NCBI GenBank assembly: GCA_963733885.1
Contig: CAVTES010000004.1
Span: 248,001-312,000, forward strand
Origin: JACVRW01 sp963733885
Lineage (GTDB): Bacteria; Actinomycetota; Thermoleophilia; Solirubrobacterales; Thermoleophilaceae
Reading direction: 5' to 3'
Length of the DNA: 64,000 bases
Each line of letters starts with the position of its first letter. Positions within the stretch are counted from its first letter, which is position 1. A program made the translations under genes and the position numbers. The notes beneath the pieces are model-generated. The model was not told the origin of the DNA. It did not search any database and saw only the letters and a list, made by a program, of their open reading frames with translations. This document shows, in pieces, positions 32,836 to 39,713 of this stretch.

Positions 32836-32884
32836 GGGGCTCCATACGTTTGTTGACCTATAGGCAACAAACGTGTTGAGCCCC
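32836..32884. repeat. large palindromic hairpin with TATAG loop (element A)
   Basis: Nested arms GGGGCTC (32836-32842) / GAGCCCC (32878-32884) and ACGTTTGTTG (32846-32855) / CAACAAACGT (32865-32874) enclose the tip ACCTATAGG, with internal loops CAT/GTT. The AT-rich inner stem is unusual in this GC-rich DNA. It is placed between the convergent nagA and SIS genes, where it could terminate both, but the tip sequence and design recur in the elements at 39491-39592 and 50622-50730. Confidence 0.75.
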
Positions 32885-32938
32885 CCTTCGGGCCGCCCTT
32901 ATCGCTGCCGTTCCCGGACAGTCGGCCCGCCCCGGCCC

Positions 32939-33952
32939 TCAGGTCGTCCGCGTGACCTTCCCCAGCCCCGGCGGCTCGTCCGGATCGATCCCGCGACGGA
33001 GCGCGAGCGCCAGCGCCAGCTGCTGCGCCCGGATCGTGGCCGGCAGCGTGCAGAGCGGCTCCGCGAGGCCGGCCGGGTAGGGCAGGCTCGCCTCGGGCGT
33101 GTCCGCGAGCCGCAACACGCGCGTTCCGCCTCGCTCCAGCTGCCGCGCCAGCTCCTCCACGTCCGCCGCGGCCGGGCCCGCGGCTCTCACTGCGAGCAGG
33201 GGGATGTCGCCGCGGGCCACAGTGACCGGGCCGTGGCGAAAGTCAGCCGCCGACCACCCCTCCGCGCGGACGCCCGTGGCCTCGCGCAGCTTCAGCGCCG
33301 CCTCGAGCGCCACGCACATCAGGTAGCCGCGGCCGACGGCGATCAGCTCGTCCGCGTCGCCGAGCGCCTCCGCGGCCTGCTCGGCGGGTTCCGGATCGCC
33401 CAGCAGCTCCTCCACCATGCCCGGGAGCCGCTCCCAGTCGCCGCCGCTCCACGGCACCGGCCCCAGCGCCTCGCCCACGAGCGCCACCGCGGCGAGCTGC
33501 GCGGTGAAGGTCTTCGTGGCCGGCACCGCGAGCTCCTCGCCGGCCGACAGCTCGATGTGGAGGTCGGCGGCCGCCGCGAGCGCGCTGTCGGGATCGTTGG
33601 TCAGCGCGACCGTCCGCGCCCCCGCGGCGCCGTAGCGCTCCAGCACCGTGACGATCTCAGGCGTGCGGCCCGACTGGCTGATCCCGAGCGCGAGCCACCC
33701 GTCGAGGCGCGGCTCGCCGCCGTAGAGCGTCACGAGGCTCGGCGCGGCGAGCGCCACGGGCCGCCCCGTTACCGCCTCGAGCAGGTAGCGGGCGAAGATC
33801 GCCGCGTAGTCGGACGAGCCGCGGGCGACTATCACCACGCCGGCGGGCTCGGGGCCGGCGAGCGCCGCGGCGAGCTCGGCCCGGCGCGACGCCAGGGCGG
33901 CGAGCACGGCGGGCTGGGCCGCCATGTCGTTTCGCATGCGCTCGCCGTTCAC
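32939..33952 (-). CDS. SIS-domain glucosamine-6-phosphate deaminase/isomerase-like protein (NagB-II type)
   Basis: 337 aa, GTG 33952 overlapping the GntR TGA (GTGA). Two sugar isomerase (SIS) domains are seen: first GVVIVARGSSDYAAIFARYLLEAVTG and GISQSGRTPEIVTVLERYGAAGARTVALTNDPDSALAAAADLHIEL, second DELIAVGRGYLMCVALEAALKLREATGVRAEGWSAADFRHGPVTV, ending RGIDPDEPPGLGKVTRT, exactly the terminal motif of GlmS/NagB-II proteins. It lacks the N-terminal glutaminase of GlmS. It should convert GlcN-6-P to Fru-6-P and ammonia, completing the pathway begun by NagA. Confidence 0.88.
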   Translation of the reverse strand: MNGERMRNDMAAQPAVLAALASRRAELAAALAGPEPAGVVIVARGSSDYAAIFARYLLEAVTGRPVALAAPSLVTLYGGEPRLDGWLALGISQSGRTPEIVTVLERYGAAGARTVALTNDPDSALAAAADLHIELSAGEELAVPATKTFTAQLAAVALVGEALGPVPWSGGDWERLPGMVEELLGDPEPAEQAAEALGDADELIAVGRGYLMCVALEAALKLREATGVRAEGWSAADFRHGPVTVARGDIPLLAVRAAGPAAADVEELARQLERGGTRVLRLADTPEASLPYPAGLAEPLCTLPATIRAQQLALALALRRGIDPDEPPGLGKVTRTT

Positions 33953-34752
33953 GCGGGCGAGTCCGCCGGCGCATCGGCGGTCGGCGGGCGCGACTCGGCG
34001 CCGGGCTGCGTGCGCGTCTGGTGCAGCTCGATCTCGTACCGGTCGCCGCGGAAGAGGGAGGTGGCGTAGTAGGCCGGGATGCCGCGGGTGTCGCGCGCGA
34101 GCGTGTGGAACCGCAGCCCGGGCACGTCCTCGTCCACGCCGAGCAGCGGCGCCTCCTCGGCCTCGATCGCCACCGCCACCACGCGCTGGTCGGCTCCGCT
34201 GAGATGGATGTCGTAGCTCTCGGCCAGCACCTCGAACAGCGAGGCATGCTCGAGGTCGGCCTCGGCGATCCCGGGGAAGCGCTCGGCCGGGAGGTACACG
34301 CGCTCCAGTGCCATCGGCGTGCCGTCGGCCGTGCGGACGCGCTCGAACTCGGCCACCGGGGCGCCGGGGGCGATCTCGAGCGTTCGCGCCAGGAACGGTC
34401 CTGCCTCGATCAGCTCGCGGGAACGGACCGCCGCGCCCGGGGTCATCCCGCGCGCCCGCATGTCCTCGCTGAACGAGCTGAACAACACCGCCTGCGCCAC
34501 CCTCGGCTCGGCCACGAACGTGCCGCGGCCATGCAGGCGGTACACGAGCCCCTCGGTCACGAGGCGGTCCATCTCGGTCCGCACGGTCATGCGGGCGAGG
34601 CCGAAGTGCTCGGCCAGCACGCGCTCGGAGGGCAGCTCGGCGCCGGGCCCGAGCGAGGCCACCAGCGCCTCGAGGATCTCGCGCAGCGCCTCGCCCTTCG
34701 GCCGGTCGGCGGGCAGGCTGGCCGGAAGGCCGTCGGACTCAGAGCGCCGCAT
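33949..34752 (-). CDS. GntR-family (HutC-type) regulator, DasR/NagR-like
   Basis: 267 aa. Winged helix: LVASLGPGAELPSERVLAEHFGLARMTVRTEMDRLVTEGLVYRLHGRGTFVAEPRV (GntR signature), followed by a UTRA/HutC effector domain (FSSFSEDMRARGMTPGAAVRSRELIEAGPFLARTLEIAPGAPVAEFERVRTADGTPMALERVYLPAERFPGI, continuing to RGDRYEIEL). The domain normally binds GlcN-6-P or GlcNAc-6-P. Its presence together with two TGGTCTAGACCA-type operators argues that it represses both nagA and its own operon. The start overlaps the NanE gene by 14 bases. Confidence 0.88.
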   Translation of the reverse strand: MRRSESDGLPASLPADRPKGEALREILEALVASLGPGAELPSERVLAEHFGLARMTVRTEMDRLVTEGLVYRLHGRGTFVAEPRVAQAVLFSSFSEDMRARGMTPGAAVRSRELIEAGPFLARTLEIAPGAPVAEFERVRTADGTPMALERVYLPAERFPGIAEADLEHASLFEVLAESYDIHLSGADQRVVAVAIEAEEAPLLGVDEDVPGLRFHTLARDTRGIPAYYATSLFRGDRYEIELHQTRTQPGAESRPPTADAPADSPA

Positions 34753-35416
34753 GGACGCTCCTGCGGGCGACGGCCGCGAAGCCGCGGGTGAGCGCGACCG
34801 GGTCGGTGATGGCGGTGCCCACGACGACCGCGAAGGCGCCCGCCTCGAACGCCGCGCGCGCCTGGTCCGGGGTGGCGATGCGGCCTTCCGCGAAGACCGG
34901 GCAGTCGAGCGCCGTAGCGAGCGCGGCTACGAGGTCGAGGTCGGGTTCCTCCGGAGGGGCGGTCTCACCGGTGTAGCCCGCCAGCGTCGTCGCCACCGCC
35001 GCCGCACCCGCTTCGCGGGCGGTCAGCCCCGCGTCCAGCGAGTCCACGTCGGCGAGCACGGGAACGGACAGCTCCGACACCAGGGCGGAGAGGCCCACGC
35101 CGTCCGGCCGGGCCCGCAGCGTCGCGTCCACCGCCACGATGTCCGCCCCCGCGGTGGCCACCGCGCGGGCGTCGTCGAGAGACGGCGTGATGTACACCTC
35201 GCTGCCCTCCACCCGCCGCTTTCGCAGCCCGATCACCGGCAGCTGCACAGCTTGCTTCACGGCGCGAATGTCCTGCGCGCGGATCCCCGCGGCTCCGCCC
35301 AGCTCGGCCGCGCGCGCCATCGCCGCCAAGTGGGAGCTCGCGGCGAGCGGGCTCCCCTCGGGCGCCTGCACCGACACGACGAGCCCGCCGCGGAGCGCCT
35401 CGAGCGGAGAACTCAC
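34739..35416 (-). CDS. nanE: N-acetylmannosamine-6-phosphate 2-epimerase
   Basis: 225 aa from GTG 35416 (GTGA overlap with the kinase stop). TIM-barrel signatures: GGLVVSVQAPEGSPL, GGAAGIRAQDIRAVKQAVQLPVIGLRKR, DIVAVDATLRARPD, VLADVDSLDAGLTAREAGAAAVATTLAGYTGE, VFAEGRIATPDQARAAFEAGAFAVVVGTAITDP. These are NanE hallmarks, including the catalytic Lys region (GLRKR) and Glu in AEGRI. It converts ManNAc-6-P to GlcNAc-6-P for NagA. It implies the upstream kinase acts on ManNAc or that the locus salvages amino sugars broadly. Confidence 0.9.
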   Translation of the reverse strand: MSSPLEALRGGLVVSVQAPEGSPLAASSHLAAMARAAELGGAAGIRAQDIRAVKQAVQLPVIGLRKRRVEGSEVYITPSLDDARAVATAGADIVAVDATLRARPDGVGLSALVSELSVPVLADVDSLDAGLTAREAGAAAVATTLAGYTGETAPPEEPDLDLVAALATALDCPVFAEGRIATPDQARAAFEAGAFAVVVGTAITDPVALTRGFAAVARRSVHAAL

Positions 35417-36360
35417 GCCGCCCTCCACAGCAGCCCGGGCTCCGGCCGCAGGCCGTCGTCCAGCCCGGCCAGCAGCGCCGCCCCTGCGAGCCCGTCGCCC
35501 TCGGGAGGCACCACCTCCGTGCCCGGCCGCCGCGACAGCACCTCGGCCGTGAACGGCTCCAGCAGCGGCGTCCCCGCCCGGAACACGTTCCCGGCGTACG
35601 ACAACGAGACGGGCTCGTCCGGCTCGAACAGCCGGCCGAGCGCGGCGCACCCGGTGATAGCGAGCTCGCGCGCCGCGTCGGCCAGGATGGCCACGGCGTG
35701 CGGCTCGCCCGCGGCGGCCTCGTGGGCGACGTCGGCAGCGAAGGCCGCGACCGCGCGGGTGGGCACATCGGCGCAGTAGATGCGCTCGGACAGCTCCGGC
35801 AGGGGGCCGTAGCGGGTCTCCGCCGCCCGCAGCAGCGTGGCGGAGCCGCCCCGGCCGTCGGCGTGGCGCAAAGCCACGTCCAGCCCGGCCCGGCCGATCG
35901 CGAAGCCGCTGCCGGCGTCCCCGAGCAGGCTGCCCCAGCCGTCCACCTTCACCAGGCGCCCCCCGCGCCGGCCCACGCAGACGGTGCCGGTGCCGGCCGC
36001 GACCACCGCCCCGTCGCGGTCCCCGAGCGCGCCCAGCAGCGAGGTCACGCCGTCGCTCGCGATCGAGAGCCGCTCCACCGACAGGCGGCTGCGCAGGAGC
36101 TCGCCCACCCGGCGGAGGTCCTCCTCGGCGGCTGCCTCGAAGCCGGACAGCCCGACGCCGACGGGAGGTAGCGGATCGGGCAGCGGCCGCAACGCGCTGA
36201 GCGCCACCAGCAGGGCGTCCGCCACCTCCTCTGGGCCGACCTGCCGCCCCATGCGCAGGACGCCCGGTGCGGTGGCGCTCCGCGGGCCGCGCCCCATGTC
36301 GGCGAGCGCGGCCCTGATCTCCGTCTGTCCGGCGTCGACCGCGAGCACGGCCGTCGTCAC
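35413..36360 (-). CDS. BadF/BadG-type N-acetylhexosamine (GlcNAc/ManNAc) kinase
   Basis: 315 aa, GTG 36360 overlapping the TGA of the binding-protein gene. ASKHA ATPase motifs: AVLAVDAGQTEIRAALAD (phosphate 1), SDGVTSLLGALGDRDGAVVAAGTGTVCVGR (phosphate 2 / connect), GWGSLLGDAGSGFAIGRAGLDVAL (typical of GlcNAc kinases) and LSYAGNVFRAGTPLL (adenosine site). Family members phosphorylate N-acetylglucosamine or related hexosamines with ATP. Its placement next to nanE suggests ManNAc or GlcNAc as substrate. Confidence 0.85.
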   Translation of the reverse strand: MTTAVLAVDAGQTEIRAALADMGRGPRSATAPGVLRMGRQVGPEEVADALLVALSALRPLPDPLPPVGVGLSGFEAAAEEDLRRVGELLRSRLSVERLSIASDGVTSLLGALGDRDGAVVAAGTGTVCVGRRGGRLVKVDGWGSLLGDAGSGFAIGRAGLDVALRHADGRGGSATLLRAAETRYGPLPELSERIYCADVPTRAVAAFAADVAHEAAAGEPHAVAILADAARELAITGCAALGRLFEPDEPVSLSYAGNVFRAGTPLLEPFTAEVLSRRPGTEVVPPEGDGLAGAALLAGLDDGLRPEPGLLWRAA

Positions 36361-37478
36361 TGCAGGCCGGCCTCCTTACACGGCTCGACGTACGGGCCGG
36401 TGCAGATGTCGGCCACGTCGAGGAAGCCCTCCTTGACCAGCGGGTCCTCGATGTTGTCCTCCTGGATCGCAATCGTGTCGAGCAGCTTCGACGGCACCTG
36501 CTTCGCGCCGTTGTCCACCTTGTCCGGGGCGACATCGGGGGCCGGCTCCTCGCCCTGGGCGATCGGCACCGCCAGCTCCGCCGCGGTCTCCGCGATCTGG
36601 ATGATCGGCTGGTAGACCGTCATCAGCTGCTCGCCGGTGAGGATCCGCTGGACGCCAGCCAACTCGGCGTCCTGGCCCGTAACGAATCGAGTGGCCGGGT
36701 CGATGTCCGCCCCCTTCAGGGCCGCGATCGCGCCGCCGGCCATGCCGTCGTTGGCCACGTAGACGGCGTCGAAGCCGTCCGCGCCGAGCGCCGTGATCGA
36801 CTGCTCCATCTCCTGCTGAGCGCTTTCCGGCTTCCAGTCGGGCGTGTCGAAGGTCCTCACGATTTCGGCTCCGCGCTTCTCCAACACCTGCCGAGCACCA
36901 TCCTTGTATGGCTTGGCGTTGCTGTCGGTGGGCGCGCCGTTGATCATGACGACCCTCGGGCTGCTGGTGCCACCCTCCTGCTCGATCGCGTCCATCTGCA
37001 CCTCGGCCTGCTGCTGGCCGACCCTGAACGGGTCGATCGAGACGTAGTAGTCGATGTCAGCGTCGGGGATCAGGCGGCCGTATGCGATCACGGCCACGTC
37101 GGACTGCTTCGCCCGGGTCACGATCGAAGCGGCCGACGCCACGTCCACGGCGCTGATCACGATCACCTTCGCGCCCTGGGTGATCGCCGCCTCCGCCTGC
37201 TGCTGCTGCTTGGCCGGGTCCTGGTCGGCGTTTGCGTAGATGACTTCGCAGTCGGGGCAAAGCTCCTCCACGCGCCGCTCGAAGTTGGGACGGTCCTGCT
37301 CTTCGTAGCGGGTGGTGTCTCTCTCCGGCAGGAGCAGCGCGATCGTCCCGCCGCCGCCGTCGCCTCCGCCACCACCACCGCCGCCGTCATCGTCGTCGTC
37401 GCCGCATGCCGCGGCTCCGACCGCGAGCGCCAGCGCCGCCGCCACTGCCGCCATTGCCCGAAGCTTCCCTCGCGCCAC
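36357..37478 (-). CDS. sugar ABC transporter substrate-binding lipoprotein
   Basis: 373 aa from GTG 37478 with an AGGAGG ribosome site. Lipobox AVGAAAC with Cys at about residue 25, then an Asp/Gly-rich linker (GDDDDDGGGGGGGG) and a periplasmic-binding-protein type I domain (TIALLLPERDTTRYEEQDRPNF, KVIVISAVDVASAASIVTRAKQSDVAVIAYGR, DYYVSIDPFRVGQQQAEVQ, MINGAPTDSNAKPYKDGA, YVANDGMAGGAIAALKGADIDPATRFVTGQD). Similar to xylose/ribose binding proteins of CUT2 systems. No permease or ATPase gene is in the operon, so its partner must be elsewhere. It opens the amino-sugar operon and has a perfect dre site upstream. Confidence 0.88.
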   Translation of the reverse strand: MARGKLRAMAAVAAALALAVGAAACGDDDDDGGGGGGGGDGGGGTIALLLPERDTTRYEEQDRPNFERRVEELCPDCEVIYANADQDPAKQQQQAEAAITQGAKVIVISAVDVASAASIVTRAKQSDVAVIAYGRLIPDADIDYYVSIDPFRVGQQQAEVQMDAIEQEGGTSSPRVVMINGAPTDSNAKPYKDGARQVLEKRGAEIVRTFDTPDWKPESAQQEMEQSITALGADGFDAVYVANDGMAGGAIAALKGADIDPATRFVTGQDAELAGVQRILTGEQLMTVYQPIIQIAETAAELAVPIAQGEEPAPDVAPDKVDNGAKQVPSKLLDTIAIQEDNIEDPLVKEGFLDVADICTGPYVEPCKEAGLQ

Positions 37479-37520
37479 TTCTCCTCCTCTCGGTGGGCCT
37501 AGCCCGAGGAAGGTAGCAGA

Positions 37521-37536
37521 ACTGGTCTAGACCAGT
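37521..37536. promoter_or_regulatory. perfect DasR-type (dre) operator before amino-sugar operon
   Basis: ACTGGTCTAGACCAGT is a perfect 16-bp palindrome containing TGGTCTAGACCA. It is 43 bases upstream of the binding-protein start and overlaps the stop codon (TAG at 37527-37529, minus strand) of the CHAD gene. It is the strong counterpart to the imperfect site at 31580. Confidence 0.88.
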
Positions 37537-38378
37537 GCGGCAGGCGACGCCTGCCACCAGCTCTCGATGCGTCCCACGAACGCGCCGGGCTTGTCGGCGT
37601 AGAGCCTCGCGCCGTATGCGAACGCCTCGTCCTGGAGCTCCTCGCGGCGTGTGGCGATGAGCGGCTCGAGCGACTCGGCGCCGAACTCCGACAGGACGGC
37701 GAGGTCGTGGTCGTCGCCCAGGCGATCCGACAGCTCGTGCGCCTCGTCAGCCAGCGCGCTCATGACCGGCTTCCAGCTCCGCTCGAGGATCGAGCACTGG
37801 TACCAGAGGTCCTTCACCCGCTTGCGCCACTCGTGCAGATTCTCGGTGGACGGGTCCTTGGCGGCAGCCCGCCAATCGCGCCGGCCGCGCCGGTATGTCC
37901 TCCTCAGCCCGTCCTCGAACACCTCGAACTCGTCGCGTTCGAGCGGCCAACCGTCCACGCGACCGCGCGCCTCGGTCAACATTTCGGTGGCGGTCTGCCC
38001 GGCCCGCTCGCGCCCTCCTCCGGTCGTCCGGATGCGGTGCGCCTCGAGCGCCTGGCGGACGGGGCCCACCTCGGCGCCGTAGCGCTCCTCGAGGTCCGCA
38101 ACGGTGGCCAGCATCACGTCGGCGTCGCGCACGCCGGACAGCTCGCGGGCGGCGTCCCGGAAGGTGTCCGCCTCGCGCCGGAACACCTCCTCGCCGATCT
38201 CGCCACGCACGAGGCGCAGGAGCGCCCGCAGTTTCTTCATGTCCTTGCGGGCGTCGTGGACGCCCTCTTCGCTGGCGTCCTTCAGCGCGTCGATCGCATG
38301 GTCTATGCGGCCGCGGGCGATGCGCGCGATCCCCTCGGGAACCGGCTCGCCCTTCTTCAGTTGGTACGCGCGTGACAT
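37527..38378 (-). CDS. CHAD-domain protein
   Basis: 283 aa of helices with conserved His/Arg/Lys: VHDARKDMKKLRALLRLVRG (His-Asp), DTFRDAARELSGVRDADVMLATV, EFEVFEDGLRRTYRRGRRD, ENLHEWRKRVKDLWYQCSILERSW (His) and DEAHELSDRLGDDHDLAVL. These repeated His-x-x-Arg/Lys patterns define CHAD, a domain that binds inorganic polyphosphate, often with CYTH or polyP kinases (none here). Its last codon lies within the dre operator of the neighbouring operon. Confidence 0.9.
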   Translation of the reverse strand: MSRAYQLKKGEPVPEGIARIARGRIDHAIDALKDASEEGVHDARKDMKKLRALLRLVRGEIGEEVFRREADTFRDAARELSGVRDADVMLATVADLEERYGAEVGPVRQALEAHRIRTTGGGRERAGQTATEMLTEARGRVDGWPLERDEFEVFEDGLRRTYRRGRRDWRAAAKDPSTENLHEWRKRVKDLWYQCSILERSWKPVMSALADEAHELSDRLGDDHDLAVLSEFGAESLEPLIATRREELQDEAFAYGARLYADKPGAFVGRIESWWQASPAALV

Positions 38379-38390
38379 CGAGAACGAAAG

Positions 38391-39347
38391 TTACAACTCG
38401 CGCTCGAGCAGCCGCGCCGCGGCGCTCGCCGGGTCGAGCCGCCGCGCGACCACCTCGTCGAGCAGCTCCTGCACCGACTCGTCGTCGCGCACCTGCGCCT
38501 CGAGCTTCCGGCGCAGCCGCCCGGCGGCCAGCGCCAGCACCTCGTTCATGAGGTTGCGGCGGCGGCGCTCCGCCAGCGTTCCCTCCTCGCGGATGAAGTC
38601 GTGGTGCTCGCCGATCTTCTCGGCCAGTTTTTCGATCCCCTCCCCCCGGCTCGCCTCGGTCTTGACGATCGGCACTCGCCAGCCCGCCTGCGGCCCGAGC
38701 GACAGCACGCCGCGGATCTCCCGCACCATCGTGTCGGTGAGCGGGTGGTCGGACTTGTTCACCACGATCACGTCGGGGATCTCCATGACGCCGGCCTTCA
38801 TGGCCTGGATCGAGTCGCCGCTCCCCGGCATCAGGACCAGCACGACCGTGTCGGCGTGGTCGATGATGTCCACCTCGGCCTGGCCCACCCCCACGGTCTC
38901 GAGGAACACGTCGTCCTTGCCGCTCGCGTCCATCAGTAGCGCCGCCTGGAGGGTGGCCTCCGAGAGGCCGCCGAGCGAGCCGCGGCTCGCCATCGAGCGG
39001 ATGAAGACGCCGCGGTCGAGGAAGTGGTCGGAGAGCCGGATGCGGTCGCCGAGGAGGGCGCCCTGGGTGAAGGGGGAGGAAGGGTCGATGGAGAGGACGG
39101 CGATCTGTCTTTCGCGCGCCCGGGCCTCCTCGATCAGCCGCCCGATGAGAGTCGATTTCCCGACCCCGGGTGGGCCGGTGAAGCCAACGATCTGGGCTCG
39201 GCCGGTCTTGGGATAGACCTCGCGCACGAGCGCCCAGCCCTCCGGGTCGTCGTTCTCGACCAGGGAGATCGCGCGGGCAAGCGCGCGCCTGTCGCCTTCG
39301 AGGAGGCGCTCGGTGAGGTCGGCGGAGGTGCGGCCGGGGGCGGGCAT
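38391..39347 (-). CDS. meaB: methylmalonyl-CoA mutase-associated GTPase MeaB (ArgK family)
   Basis: 318 aa. G1 GFTGPPGVGKSTLIGRL; Asp box VLSIDPSSPFTQGALLGDRIRL; switch ETVGVGQAEVDIIDHAD; NKxD motif VNKSDH; typical flank MASRGSLGGLSEAT. MeaB proteins chaperone cobalamin loading into methylmalonyl-CoA mutase. The mutase gene is not next to it in this window. CHAD follows 12 bases downstream on the same strand. Confidence 0.92.
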   Translation of the reverse strand: MPAPGRTSADLTERLLEGDRRALARAISLVENDDPEGWALVREVYPKTGRAQIVGFTGPPGVGKSTLIGRLIEEARARERQIAVLSIDPSSPFTQGALLGDRIRLSDHFLDRGVFIRSMASRGSLGGLSEATLQAALLMDASGKDDVFLETVGVGQAEVDIIDHADTVVLVLMPGSGDSIQAMKAGVMEIPDVIVVNKSDHPLTDTMVREIRGVLSLGPQAGWRVPIVKTEASRGEGIEKLAEKIGEHHDFIREEGTLAERRRRNLMNEVLALAAGRLRRKLEAQVRDDESVQELLDEVVARRLDPASAAARLLEREL

Positions 39348-39713
39348 CGGGCGAGGAATCCTAGGCGGGTGGGTGGGCCGGGCGCTGGGCGTGCGGGCTG
39401 TGGCGTTCCGCTCGCCGTGGCGGTGGCGCTCCGCTCGCCTGCGCTCGCGGTGCTCCAGTGTGGTCCGTTGGGCTGGGGAAGGGGGTGCATAACCTCCCGA
39501 TCGACCGCCTCAAACCCGAGGTGGGCGAGGTTTTCCCTCTATAGGGCCGCAAACCTCACGATTTCCCTCGTGAACGCGGAGATCGGGAGGTTTTCGACAG
39601 CGACAAGAGGGCGTCCCCCTTCCCAAGCCTCCCCGACCACGGCTGACCACCATCGCGCCCGAGCGGAACGCCATTCGCGCACAGCGGAGCGCCACTCTGC
39701 GCGCGCTAGGCCC
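39348..39713. other. 366-bp intergenic region carrying structured element B
   Basis: No protein gene is supported between MeaB and the FtsX-type gene. Bases 39491-39592 can fold into a three-arm structure. The stretch 39560-39713 has repeated short motifs (GAGGTTTT and GGCGAGG / GGGAGG). The remaining sequence shows nothing I can interpret. Confidence 0.5.
39491..39592. ncRNA. candidate structured RNA / palindromic element B
   Basis: A closing stem of 12 perfect base pairs (AACCTCCCGATC at 39491-39502 with GATCGGGAGGTT at 39581-39592) encloses three hairpins: CCTC/GAGG (39508-39521), GAGGTTT/AAACCTC (39527-39557) with CCC/GGG and TCTATA in its tip, and CACGA/TCGTG (39557-39572). That is a cloverleaf-like layout of 102 bases. 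The central tip again contains TATAG. It may act as RNA or as a DNA palindrome; orientation is not known. Confidence 0.5.

Noticed and set aside
37360..37400. CGCC-rich run as a tandem repeat element
   Set aside because: It simply encodes the Asp/Gly linker of the binding lipoprotein after the lipobox Cys.
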